A stretch of DNA of 8,198 nt from Bacteroidota bacterium (GCA_947483095.1 CANKLD010000058.1:1-8198), one strand, 5' to 3'. Numbered from the stretch's first letter, positions 1 to 7,625 are shown. Made by a program: numbers and translations. Notes: generated by a model not told the origin, from the letters alone.

Positions 1-100
1 CGCCGTGTATGTGTTTTGAAACCTTTTATTAACGAGAATTGTCCCAGTTCTCGACGTGCTTACTTTTCAATTCGACTTGCTGTCAAAACCAGTCGACCCC
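1..100 (-). ncRNA. ssrA: tmRNA (transfer-messenger RNA), 5' part, cut by window edge
   Basis: tmRNA with SmpB rescues ribosomes stalled on broken mRNAs and adds a degradation tag. Read on the minus strand from position 100, the sequence opens with GGGGTCGACTGGTTTTGACA, the typical 5' acceptor and D-arm-like start of Bacteroidota tmRNAs. It is followed by a hairpin, CGAGAA/TTCTCG (33-38 with 48-53), at the place of pseudoknot PK1. The last visible bases, about 97-100 nt into the RNA, read CGGCG. This fits a GGC resume codon followed by the G of a Glu codon, as expected for a Gly-Glu tag of the GENNYALAA type. The rest of the tag, the later pseudoknots and the 3' tRNA-like half lie outside the window. 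The gene is divergent from the oxidoreductase gene to its right. The identity rests on recognising the conserved 5' end and its fold, and the tag sequence is inferred. Confidence 0.9.
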
Positions 101-111
101 AAATAGAGCTG

Positions 112-119
112 CAAATATA
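112..119 (-). promoter_or_regulatory. -7 promoter box of the tmRNA gene
   Basis: Minus strand reads TATATTTG, an exact match to the Bacteroidota -7 consensus TAnnTTTG. It ends 11 nt before the mature tmRNA 5' end at 100. Transcription would therefore start around 105-108, leaving a short leader that RNase P would remove, as is known for tmRNA. I see no clear TTTG-type -33 element 19-21 nt further upstream. Confidence 0.65.
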
Positions 120-135
120 CCTTTTATTGAGTTAT

Positions 136-165
136 GATTTAAGAATTTAGATTTAAGATTTAAGA
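136..165. repeat. Short direct repeats of GATTTAAGA
   Basis: Three copies of the 9-mer GATTTAAGA start at 136, 150 and 157; the last two overlap by two bases. They lie in the spacer between the divergent tmRNA and oxidoreductase genes, just upstream of the tmRNA promoter. No function is evident. Simple repeats of this kind are frequent in AT-rich Bacteroidota spacers. Confidence 0.6.
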
Positions 166-236
166 AGCAAGATAATAGACGAATGGAGGAAAGACTTTTC
201 AATTCGGGTGAATTCGTTTATCATATTGATTTTTTA

Positions 237-290
237 TCTATTATCTATCAGTCTATTATCTATCGGTCAATTATCTATCGGTCTATTATT
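237..290. repeat. 15-bp tandem repeat, about 3.6 copies
   Basis: The unit TCTATTATCTATCRG occurs at 237-251, 252-266 and 267-281 (the third copy has TCAA at its start). A partial copy covers 282-290. A piece of the unit also occurs inverted upstream: AGATAATAGAC at 170-180 is the exact reverse complement of 251-261. The array lies between the tmRNA promoter and the promoter of the gene at 361. It could be a variable-number repeat; I see no coding potential. Confidence 0.8.
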
Positions 291-305
291 TTTATTAAAA
301 TAAAT

Positions 306-336
306 TTTGACATCCATTTAACTAAGCTTACTTTTG
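306..336 (+). promoter_or_regulatory. Bacteroidota-type promoter of the oxidoreductase gene
   Basis: A -33 element TTTG (306-309) is followed after 19 bp by TACTTTTG (329-336), a full match to the -7 box TAnnTTTG. Both the elements and the spacing fit the consensus for the primary sigma factor of this phylum. The start would fall near 340-343, giving a leader of about 20 nt before the ATG at 361. The leader is A-rich and lacks a good Shine-Dalgarno site, which is normal for the group. Confidence 0.75.
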
Positions 337-360
337 AATCAAAATTAAAGAAAATATAGA

Positions 361-1563
361 ATGAAATTTGGAATCATAAAAGAAAGAAAAAATCCGCCAG
401 ACAGAAGAGTTGTTTTCCCCCCAGAAGAGTTATTGGAATTGAAAAATCAATTCCCTGAAGCAGAAATCCAAGTTGAAAGTTCCGATATAAGAATTTTTTC
501 AGATAAACACTATTCCAACTTGGGAATAAATGTTGCTAATGATATGTCAGATTGCGATGTATTGTTTGGAGTCAAAGAAGTTCCGCTTGACGCTTTAATC
601 CCGAATAAAAAATATTTCTTTTTTTCACACACTATAAAAAAGCAACCTTACAATAGAAAACTTTTACAAGCCATTCTTGAAAAGAATATTGATTTTTACG
701 ACCACGAAACTATTGTTGACGCTAATAATAATCGGTTAATTGGCTTTGGAAGGTATGCAGGAATTCTAGGAACGTATAATGCTTTTAGAGCTTTCGGAAT
801 CAAATTTGGTTTATTTACAATACCAAAAGTGGAAGCTCTTTCTGGAAAAGATGATTTAGTGACCAAATTGAAAAGACTAATTTTACCTCCAATAAAAGTA
901 GTTTTAACAGGTTGCGGAAAAGTAGGAAATGGCGCTAAAGAAATTTTAGACGCTATGAAAATGAAGGAAGTTTCTGTGGAAAATTTTTTATCTAAAAAAT
1001 ATTCAGAACCGGTATATGTTCAAATAGACGTTTTGGATTACAACAAGCGAAAGGATGGAAAAATAGTAGATAAAAACGATTTTTATGCTAACCCAAAAGA
1101 ATATATCTCTGATTTTGAGCGATTTACAAAAGTATCCGATATTTTTATAGCCGGACATTTTTTTGGAAATGACGCTCCTTATATTTTAACTCAAGAAATG
1201 CTTAAAGCACATGATTGCACTATTAAAGTAGTTGCTGATGTTTCCTGTGATGTAAACGGGCCAGTTGCTTGTACTATTAAAGCATCAACCATTGCTGAAC
1301 CGCTTTTTGGATATTTACCTAGTGAACATAAAGAAGTAGATGTATTTCATCCAGCCGCAATTGTGGTTATGTCTGTAGATAATTTACCTTGCGAATTACC
1401 AAAAGATGCAAGTGAAGGTTTTGGAGAAATGTTTATGAAACATGTAATCCCTGCTTTTTTTAATGGCGATAAAGACGGAATTTTAAAACGAGCCAAAATG
1501 ACCGAAAACGGAAAACTCACCGAAAGATTCCAATATTTGCAAGATTTTGTTGACGGAAAATAA
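361..1563 (+). CDS. Lysine-ketoglutarate reductase / saccharopine dehydrogenase-like NAD(P)-dependent oxidoreductase
   Basis: This 400-residue protein belongs to the alanine dehydrogenase/transhydrogenase-like superfamily. It looks closest to the lysine-ketoglutarate reductase (LKR) domain of AASS and to yeast Lys1, which interconvert saccharopine with lysine and 2-oxoglutarate. The N-terminal substrate domain (about 1-140) has GVKEVP with Lys72 and FFSHTIKKQPYN with His90, matching the catalytic Lys/His pair of Lys1. The Rossmann core contains GCGKVG (184-189), a GxGxxG nucleotide-binding loop. The C-terminal part has DVSCDVNGP (about 293-301) and SVDNLPCELP (about 338-347), both also typical of the LKR domain. 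Its length matches single-domain Lys1 (about 370 residues); there is no fused second dehydrogenase domain as in animal or plant bifunctional enzymes. It is probably cytoplasmic, and a strong promoter lies about 25 bp upstream. It seems monocistronic, with a 194-bp gap to the next gene. Homologues are often labelled alanine dehydrogenase. The fold is certain; the lysine/saccharopine substrate is inferred. Confidence 0.85.
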   Translation: MKFGIIKERKNPPDRRVVFPPEELLELKNQFPEAEIQVESSDIRIFSDKHYSNLGINVANDMSDCDVLFGVKEVPLDALIPNKKYFFFSHTIKKQPYNRKLLQAILEKNIDFYDHETIVDANNNRLIGFGRYAGILGTYNAFRAFGIKFGLFTIPKVEALSGKDDLVTKLKRLILPPIKVVLTGCGKVGNGAKEILDAMKMKEVSVENFLSKKYSEPVYVQIDVLDYNKRKDGKIVDKNDFYANPKEYISDFERFTKVSDIFIAGHFFGNDAPYILTQEMLKAHDCTIKVVADVSCDVNGPVACTIKASTIAEPLFGYLPSEHKEVDVFHPAAIVVMSVDNLPCELPKDASEGFGEMFMKHVIPAFFNGDKDGILKRAKMTENGKLTERFQYLQDFVDGK

Positions 1564-1616
1564 GCCGATTTAAAAGATCAATAACACGTAAATTGATTTC
1601 TTTAATAAATTTATCA

Positions 1617-1693
1617 GATAAATATTAATAATCTTTTTTTATAAATGTATATTTATCAAATAGTAGTATTTTTTTACGGTAAAACAATTTTAC
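1617..1693. other. AT-rich spacer with two inverted repeats
   Basis: GATAAATAT (1617-1625) is the exact reverse complement of ATATTTATC (1649-1657), with a 23-nt interval. Further on, GTAAAA (1679-1684) and TTTTAC (1688-1693) form a perfect 6-bp inverted repeat around CAA. The first could act as a weak terminator for the preceding gene and the second as an operator for the transporter gene. In DNA this AT-rich, chance pairing is also likely. Confidence 0.35.
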
Positions 1694-1703
1694 AATACTA
1701 GAA

Positions 1704-1735
1704 TTGCGATAAATAAAATGGTTGCAATATTTTTT
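1704..1735 (+). promoter_or_regulatory. Possible promoter of the sugar transporter gene
   Basis: A TTG at 1704-1706 is followed after 21 bp by TATTTTTT (1728-1735), which matches the -7 box TAnnTTTG except for the last base. It would start transcription about 15-20 nt before the ATG at 1758. The match is imperfect and the region is very AT-rich, so this is only a candidate. Confidence 0.3.
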
Positions 1736-1757
1736 AATTAACTTTTAAAACAATTTT

Positions 1758-3194
1758 ATGAATTCAGAAAATTTTCAAACCAAATGGGGACAGTTTATTC
1801 CCCTAGTAACCGTTTTTTTCTTTTGGGGATTTGTTGCTGCAAGTAACGACATCCTTATTCCAGTATTTAAAAAAGCCTTCGATTTAACTCAAGGTCAAAG
1901 CCAGTTAGTTTCATTGGCATTTTATATTGCTTATACTGTAGGATCCCTAATTTATATGGGAATTTCACTATTGATGAAAGAAGATCTAGTGAATAAAATA
2001 GGTTATAAAAACGGATTGGCATTAGGTTTAGGGATTTCAGCTTTGGGAACATTATTGTTTTATCCAGCTGCAAATACAGGTTCATTTCCATTAATGTTAT
2101 CTGGATTATTCATTGTAGCATTGGGATTTTCATTGCAACAAACGGTAGCAAATCCATTAGCGATTGCTCTTGGCCCAATTACTACAGGTTCTCAAAGACT
2201 AACTTTGGCGGGTGGAATTAATAATTTTGGAACTACCATTGGACCCTTGGTTGTGAGCTTTGCTATTTTTGGGTCAAGCGCAGGTGCAAATACCGAAATG
2301 AGTATCGAAAGCGTTAAAATTCCTTATTTAGTTTTAGGATTGGCTTTTTTATTAGTGGCCATTTTATTGAAATTTTCATCACTTCCAGACAAGCCAGTAG
2401 CAGTTGTAGAAGTAAAAAATGATACCAATTCTTCTAGAAGTTCTGCTTTGAAATACCCACAATTAATCATGGGAATGATCGCAATTTTCGTTTACGTAGG
2501 GGTAGAAGTTTCTACAGCAAGTAATCTTCCAGCCTATATGGAATCAAAATTAGGCTTTCTAACACAAGATATCGCCCCTTATATTTCATTGTATTGGGCG
2601 AGTTTGATGATTGGTCGTTGGACAGGAGCGGTTGGGGCTTTTACTGATGATATGAACTTACAAAAAGTATTAAAATTCATCGCTCCTTATTTGGCTTTTG
2701 GAGTATTTTTATTAGTAAATGCAATTGCAAAGCACGACTTAACACCATTTTATGTTTACGGTTTAATCCTCTTGGTGTTAATAGCTGCCGATATTTTAAG
2801 CAAAGGAAATCCTGCAAGAATGTTGCTTTTATTCTCTTCTTTAGGAATTGTAGCTTTAGTTATTGGGATGACAACATCAGGAATGACAAGTGTTTACGCG
2901 TTTACAAGTGTAGGTTTATTCTGTAGTACTTTATGGCCATGTATCTTTACATTAGCCATTAGCGGATTAGGAAAAAATACCAGTCAAGGAAGTAGCTTTT
3001 TAATTATGATGATTATGGGTGGTGGAATTGTGAGCTGGTTACAAGGTTATATTTCTGAAAGTATCGGTATTCAAAGTAGTTATATTGTAGGTGTTGTTTG
3101 TTTTGCTTATTTGGCTTTTTATGCTTGGAAAGTAAGTGGAATATTGAAAAACCAAGGAATTGATTTTGACAAGCCAGTTTCTGGTGGACATTAA
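1758..3194 (+). CDS. Sugar MFS transporter, FucP/GluP (fucose / glucose-galactose permease) family
   Basis: This 478-residue inner-membrane symporter probably takes up a monosaccharide with a cation. TM1 carries FFFWGFVAASNDILIP; its Asp31 aligns with Asp46 of E. coli FucP, a proton-coupling residue. TM4 has LQQTVANP (126-133), the family's 'anchor' motif; Gln128 stands where FucP has Glu135, as in GluP-like glucose/galactose carriers. INNFG (154-158) aligns with the FucP region around Asn162. GKNTSQGSSFLIMMIMGGGI (405-424) matches the late conserved FucP segment. Hydrophobic segments number at least twelve. An extra hydrophobic stretch around 331-372, with a charged break at 345-354, makes it longer than FucP (438 residues). 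The ATG at 1758 sits in an AT-rich leader without a clear ribosome site. The gene stands alone, with an intrinsic terminator behind it and no glycoside hydrolase or SusC/SusD pair in view, so the context does not reveal the substrate. The family is certain; glucose, galactose or fucose specificity is not. Confidence 0.88.
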   Translation: MNSENFQTKWGQFIPLVTVFFFWGFVAASNDILIPVFKKAFDLTQGQSQLVSLAFYIAYTVGSLIYMGISLLMKEDLVNKIGYKNGLALGLGISALGTLLFYPAANTGSFPLMLSGLFIVALGFSLQQTVANPLAIALGPITTGSQRLTLAGGINNFGTTIGPLVVSFAIFGSSAGANTEMSIESVKIPYLVLGLAFLLVAILLKFSSLPDKPVAVVEVKNDTNSSRSSALKYPQLIMGMIAIFVYVGVEVSTASNLPAYMESKLGFLTQDIAPYISLYWASLMIGRWTGAVGAFTDDMNLQKVLKFIAPYLAFGVFLLVNAIAKHDLTPFYVYGLILLVLIAADILSKGNPARMLLLFSSLGIVALVIGMTTSGMTSVYAFTSVGLFCSTLWPCIFTLAISGLGKNTSQGSSFLIMMIMGGGIVSWLQGYISESIGIQSSYIVGVVCFAYLAFYAWKVSGILKNQGIDFDKPVSGGH

Positions 3195-3216
3195 TAATAA
3201 TTAACATTAATTTATT

Positions 3217-3254
3217 AAAAGGATTTGTATTTTTACAAATCCTTTTTTATTTTT
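3217..3254 (+). terminator. Intrinsic terminator after the sugar transporter
   Basis: A perfect 13-bp stem is formed by AAAAGGATTTGTA (3217-3229) and TACAAATCCTTTT (3234-3246), with loop TTTT and a T-rich tail TTATTTTT. It lies 22 bp after the transporter's stop codon. This separates the transporter from the receptor gene as transcription units. The A-rich 5' arm also lets it work on the minus strand. Confidence 0.88.
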
Positions 3255-3324
3255 CAATAATTAAAAGAATTATCAACGTAACAAAAACACTTTTTATTCG
3301 TTTACAATAAAACGAAATTTAATA

Positions 3325-5427
3325 ATGAAAAAAAATATTATTTTAAACGCCATTTTATTTAGTACCATTCTTTCTATTTCTGCTCAAGAAACCAACAAAA
3401 AAGCTGAAGAACTCAAAGAAGTTACCATTGTTAAAAGCAAGAAAGCAATTGAGCAAAAAGCAGATCGTACCATTTTTGATTTTGCCAATCAACCCAATTT
3501 GAATTCAGGATCTGTATTAGAAGGATTAAAAAAACTACCTGGATTAATTTCTTCAGATATTGCAGGAATGATGTACCAAGGGAAGCTACTTGACGTCTTT
3601 ATGGACGGAAGACCTTTAAATATTTCTTCGAATGAATTGAATGGATTTCTTGAAGGAATGCCTGCCAACGCCATTGAAAAAATTGAAATAATTACGCAGC
3701 CAGGAGCTGAATTTCCAGCAACTTCTGGAGGCGCAATTTTGAATATAATTACCAATAAAAACGCCAAGAATTTCTTGAGTGCGACGTATACCAACAGCAC
3801 TAATGTTACAAATTATGATCATGTGAGATGGAGAGTCAACAACAGTGTATTGTTGAATGCCAAAAACAAGTACTTCGGTTGGCAATTGAATATGGGTCAA
3901 AACTTCAGAGAAAGTGCGGTTTGGGCTACATTATTTAAAGTGGAAAATAGTGATCAAAACGTAATTACTTCTACTGCAACCGACAGAACAGGGAGAAATA
4001 ATTTCATAAAATCGGCATTGACATTCGATTTTAAAAAAGACCGTTTGTTGCTGAACTACGATCTAAATCATAGCAATAATGGAAATGCAACTTTAACAAA
4101 CGGACCTGGTTTTTCATCCTAAGACCAATCCGATTCTAAAGGATGGAGACAAGATGCAGTCGCTACTTATCAAAAACGATTTACAGATAAAACCAAAAAA
4201 TTAGATTTTAGATATAATTTCAACCGAAATCAAAATAGTTTTATTTTTAATACAACGGGCTCTACTTTAGATTTGGAGAACTCCTCCGATCAAAAGTTAT
4301 ACAACTTAAAGTTCGATTATTCACAGCCAATCGCTTTTTCTGATGAGGGTAAATTGAGTTTTGGTAGTTTGTATGAAGTATTGAGTTTTCAAACACAAAA
4401 TAGGGCGGTCATTAACTTAGATTATGAAAGAAAAACTACCGCAGGTTACTTTGAATTTCAAACTAAGTTTAATAGTTTGAGTTTTATTGTTGGAGGTCGA
4501 GCAGAAGATTACAACATAATTGGAAAAACCAATACCACCGATTTAACACCATTCAAACAGTTTCGTTTCTTTCCAAATGCAAGTGCACAATACAATTTTA
4601 ATGAGTCGATTTTCTTTAATTTAAATTACAATAAGAAGATTACCTTGCCAAGTACGTCTGCCTTAAATCCTAACAATACGACTTATCAAAATCAAAACGT
4701 AAGTACTATTGGAAATCCAAATTTGCAACCTACCATATATGATAATTATGAAGTGAAACTAAGTGCCTATGATTATGCTTTTATTGGTTATTCATTAAGT
4801 TCAGCTAAGAATCAAGTGATACAAAGGTTGAGTTTGAATTCAAATAGTGTGGTTAATACCAATGAAAATGCTCCTGAAGTTAAAGTTCATAATTTTAATA
4901 TTGGTTTGCCTATTCCATACATGTTGTTTACTAAAGGCCTCGCAGAAACGATGAAAATGAATGTCAATCCTGATGAAATGAACTTCCTTTTTCTTTATGC
5001 GGGCTACCAATTACATCAATTTCCATCCATAGAAACCAAAGGATTTTGGGTTTATAATTTAATGTCACAATTGGTATTGCCAAGTAAAATTAAGTTTGTA
5101 GCTAATTTCAGCTACATCACTGCCAAAGGAAATTACTTTTATTTCATTGCAAATAAACCGTTCAACAATACCCTTGATTTGTCCTTTTCTAAGAAGTTTT
5201 TAAATGACCAATTGTCTGTTTCTATTAATTTGGATGATGTTTTTAATACCAATCAATCTGAGTTTATGGCTTTCAATACTCCGTTATTGTCTAATAATAA
5301 ATTGGATACTCGTCGTTTTGGATTTAGTATCAATTACAAGATTCCAACAAAAAATAAATTGGCTAAAGAAACTCCTATTTTATTGAACAACGATAAAAAA
5401 GAAGAGACTGGTATTATTGGGAATTAA
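3325..5427 (+). pseudogene. TonB-dependent outer-membrane receptor (OMP_b-brl_3 type), split by one in-frame stop
   Basis: One continuous frame of 700 codons before the final stop is broken only by TAA at 4120-4122 (codon 266). The first part has a signal peptide (residues 1-20, probable cleavage ISA/QE), a TonB-box-like EELKEVTIV (28-36), and a plug domain (about 45-145) with VLEGLKKLPG, VFMDGRPL and AIEKIEIITQPGAEFPATSGGAILNI split over 117-141. The first barrel strands follow. After the stop the barrel continues unbroken, with family landmarks such as LNPNNTTYQNQNVSTIGNPN and a polar C-terminal tail. The usual N-terminal carboxypeptidase-like domain is absent, so the intact protein would be about 700 residues. 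Intact members import substrates across the outer membrane using TonB energy. The truncated 265-residue product lacks most of the barrel. A TTG at 4273 is no convincing restart. Likely a recent nonsense mutation; sequencing error or readthrough remain possible. The substrate is unknown. Confidence 0.85.
4120..4122 (+). other. Premature TAA inside the TonB-dependent receptor frame
   Basis: Local codons read ...GGT TTT TCA TCC TAA GAC CAA TCC GAT. The stop falls in a Ser/Asp-rich stretch that is probably an extracellular loop. Codons on both sides encode ordinary receptor sequence in the same frame, so no indel is needed to explain it. A single C-to-T change from CAA, or several other one-base changes, would create it. 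Confidence 0.9.
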
Positions 5428-5445
5428 TCAATTCAAAAAGAGCAG

Positions 5446-5476
5446 TTGCAGTTTGCGCTCATAAAGTATAGGTTTG
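5446..5476 (+). promoter_or_regulatory. Promoter-like sequence pointing toward the htpG 3' end
   Basis: TTG at 5446-5448 is followed after 20 bp by TAGGTTTG (5469-5476), a full TAnnTTTG match. It lies in the 107-bp gap between the receptor and convergent htpG, where no plus-strand gene follows except a 22-codon frame (5523-5591) that runs into the htpG 3' end. It could give an antisense transcript, be a relic, or be chance. Confidence 0.35.
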
Positions 5477-5534
5477 TTTTAAATACTATAAAATCTTATT
5501 TTTACGAATTAAAATTTAGTTTATGAAGAAGGTC

Positions 5535-7436
5535 TTACTTTATCAATTCAAAACTACGTTTTACGAAAGCCGTAAGCTCTTCTCCTTTTAATAAATTTTG
5601 AGATAGTTTTGCCAAGTCTAAGGCTTGTTTAACCAAGTTTTCTTGATTGGCACTATCGCTAGAATTTAGAATATTGGATGCCAATTCAGAATTGGTATTC
5701 ACCACCAAATTGTACATTTCTGGCATGTTCCCCATTCCAAACATTCCGCCACCACCAGATTGACTCATTTCTTTCATTCTACGCATGAACTCGGGTTGCG
5801 TGATCATAAATGGTGCATCATTACTATCCAGAGCTTCCATTTGAACGGAATATTTTTGCTTTGGAACAAATCCTTCTAAGACCGTTTTTAGCGTTTCTTT
5901 TTCATCATCCGATAATTTAGAAATCGAAGTTTCTTCTTTTTTAATTAATTTATCAATTGAATCAGAATCCACACGAACAAAGGTCATCGTGTTATTATCA
6001 CCCTCAATTTTTTGAATTAAATGCGAAATAATTGGCGAGTCAAGTAGCAAAACTTCGTACCCTTTATTTTTTGCAATTTGGACGTAGCTGTGTTGTGCTT
6101 CTTTATTGGACGCATATAAAACTACTAATTTTCCGTCTTTATCAGTTTGATTTGGAGCTAATTTTTCTTTTAATTCTTCTAAAGTAAAATAAGTGTCGTC
6201 AACCGTTGGATACAATGTAAATGCCCCTGCTTTTTCATAGAATTTATCTTCAGAAAGCATCCCGTATTCCAAAACGATCTTGATATCATTCCATTTCTTC
6301 TCGAAATCTTCTCTGTTTTCAGTGAATAAAGATTTCAACTTATCAGCTACTTTTCTAGTAATATAGTTGGATATTTTCTTTACGGCACCATCGGCTTGAA
6401 GACTAGAACGAGAGACATTCAACGGAATATCTGGAGAGTCAATTACCCCTTTTAACATCGTTAAAAATTCAGGCACAATTCCTTCCACATTATCGGTTAC
6501 ATAAACCTGATTTTGATACAATTGGATCTTGTCTTTTTGAATTTGTAAATCGGAACCTAATTTTGGGAAGTATAAAATTCCGGTTAGATTAAATGGATAA
6601 TCTACATTTAAATGAATGTGGAATAGCGGTTCTTCAAATTGCATTGGATACACCTCGCGATAGAAATTGTTGTAATCTTCATCAGATAATTCAGTTGGTT
6701 GTTTCGTCCATGCTGGATTAGGATTATTGATGATGTTATCCACTTCTACTTCAGTGAAAATGTTGTCTTTATCTTCTTCAGCAACAGATTCCCCTTTTTT
6801 CTGCTCGATTTTTTCTGTTTTCGTTCCAAACTTAATTGGAATCGGCATGAACTTATTGTATTTATTCAACAATTCACTGATTTTGAAATCTTCTAAAAAC
6901 TCCAAAGAATCTTCAGCGATGTGCAATATAATTTCAGTTCCACGAGTTGTTTTATCACTTGGATCCAATGTAAATTCCGGACTTCCGTCACAAGTCCAAT
7001 GCGCAGCTGGTTCGTCTTTATAAGATTTAGTGATAATCTCTACTTTGGAAGCCACCATAAAAGCAGAATAAAATCCAAGGCCAAAATGTCCTATAATTCC
7101 AGAATCTTTGGCAGAATCCTTGTATTTATCAAGAAATTCCTCAGCTCCTGAAAAGGCCAATTGATTGATGTATTTTTCAACTTCATCAGAAGTCATTCCA
7201 ATTCCTTGGTCAATTAGGTGTAATTTTTTTCCTTCTTTATCGATTTTAACCTCGATAATTGGATTTCCATATTCTACTTTAGCCTCGCCAATACTTGTTA
7301 AATGTTTTAATTTTAAAGTAGCATCAGTTCCATTAGAAATTAGCTCCCGTAAAAATATTTCGTGGTCACTGTATAAAAACTTCTTAATTAAAGGGAAGAT
7401 ATTCTCTACCGAAACATTGATTTTTCCAGTTGTCAT
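5535..7436 (-). CDS. htpG: HtpG, bacterial Hsp90 molecular chaperone
   Basis: This 633-residue cytoplasmic ATP-dependent chaperone helps client proteins fold and mature, usually with DnaK. The N-terminal GHKL ATPase domain (about 1-210) shows RELISNGTDA with catalytic Glu31 and Mg/ATP-binding Asn35, DQGIGM with Asp76, and the lid motif GHFGLGFYSAFM (116-127). A short acidic linker lies near 209-230. The middle domain (about 235-490) has IPLNVSRSSLQ with Arg343, the residue that contacts the ATP gamma-phosphate. The C-terminal dimerisation domain (about 510-633) carries a Gly/Met-rich insert GGGGMFGMGNMP (561-572), typical of Bacteroidota HtpG. Length agrees with E. coli HtpG (624). The ATG at 7434-7436 places the conserved GKINVSVENIF start correctly. 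It is transcribed convergently to the receptor, apparently as a single gene; a promoter is proposed at 7470-7502. The protein appears intact, with no missing key residues. Confidence 0.97.
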   Translation of the reverse strand: MTTGKINVSVENIFPLIKKFLYSDHEIFLRELISNGTDATLKLKHLTSIGEAKVEYGNPIIEVKIDKEGKKLHLIDQGIGMTSDEVEKYINQLAFSGAEEFLDKYKDSAKDSGIIGHFGLGFYSAFMVASKVEIITKSYKDEPAAHWTCDGSPEFTLDPSDKTTRGTEIILHIAEDSLEFLEDFKISELLNKYNKFMPIPIKFGTKTEKIEQKKGESVAEEDKDNIFTEVEVDNIINNPNPAWTKQPTELSDEDYNNFYREVYPMQFEEPLFHIHLNVDYPFNLTGILYFPKLGSDLQIQKDKIQLYQNQVYVTDNVEGIVPEFLTMLKGVIDSPDIPLNVSRSSLQADGAVKKISNYITRKVADKLKSLFTENREDFEKKWNDIKIVLEYGMLSEDKFYEKAGAFTLYPTVDDTYFTLEELKEKLAPNQTDKDGKLVVLYASNKEAQHSYVQIAKNKGYEVLLLDSPIISHLIQKIEGDNNTMTFVRVDSDSIDKLIKKEETSISKLSDDEKETLKTVLEGFVPKQKYSVQMEALDSNDAPFMITQPEFMRRMKEMSQSGGGGMFGMGNMPEMYNLVVNTNSELASNILNSSDSANQENLVKQALDLAKLSQNLLKGEELTAFVKRSFELIK

Positions 7437-7469
7437 AGTTTAAAATTTTAATATTTTATAATATCCTTT

Positions 7470-7507
7470 CAAATAGAATACCAATTCAATAAAAGTGACA
7501 AATTGTC
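7470..7507 (-). promoter_or_regulatory. Putative htpG promoter with overlapping palindrome
   Basis: On the minus strand TTTG (7499-7502) is followed after 21 bp by TCTATTTG (7470-7477), which matches the -7 box TAnnTTTG except for the second base. Transcription would start about 25-30 nt before the htpG ATG. A perfect 11-bp palindrome, GACAAATTGTC (7497-7507), overlaps the -33 element and so could be an operator. It is not a CIRCE element, and no known heat-shock operator was recognised. Confidence 0.45.
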
Positions 7508-7625
7508 GCAAGTGGTTGATTGGTAATAAAGTTTAAATTTTTAAATATTCGTAAAAATGTAAATTTATAATTAATAAAGTAAGAAAATTGTTTATACAGC
7601 TCAACGATAATTTTACATTAAGTTT

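Noticed and set aside
237..290. CRISPR array
   Set aside because: The 15-bp units are directly adjacent with no unique spacers, so this is a simple tandem repeat.
1867..2091. Minus-strand frame of 74 codons inside the sugar transporter
   Set aside because: Antisense to conserved transmembrane segments, with no start context or protein signature.
3255..3324. Promoter of the receptor gene
   Set aside because: No TAnnTTTG box or spaced TTG pair is convincing here; TATTCGTTTAC and the CGTTT/AAACG pair are too weak to call.
3489..3900. Minus-strand frames of 103 and 94 codons opposite the receptor
   Set aside because: They overlap each other and the conserved plug coding region and have no recognisable features; they are shadows of the receptor frame.
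4273..5427. A separate 384-residue gene starting at TTG 4273
   Set aside because: It is in frame with the upstream receptor, lacks a signal peptide and ribosome site, and starts in the middle of a beta-barrel. It is the distal part of the broken receptor.
6727..7443. Open frames of 65-98 codons opposite htpG
   Set aside because: They lie wholly antisense to a highly conserved chaperone gene, have low-complexity Ser/Phe-rich translations, and show no family motifs.
7437..7520. CIRCE heat-shock operator upstream of htpG
   Set aside because: The TTAGCACTC-N9-GAGTGCTAA pattern is absent; only a different short palindrome is present.
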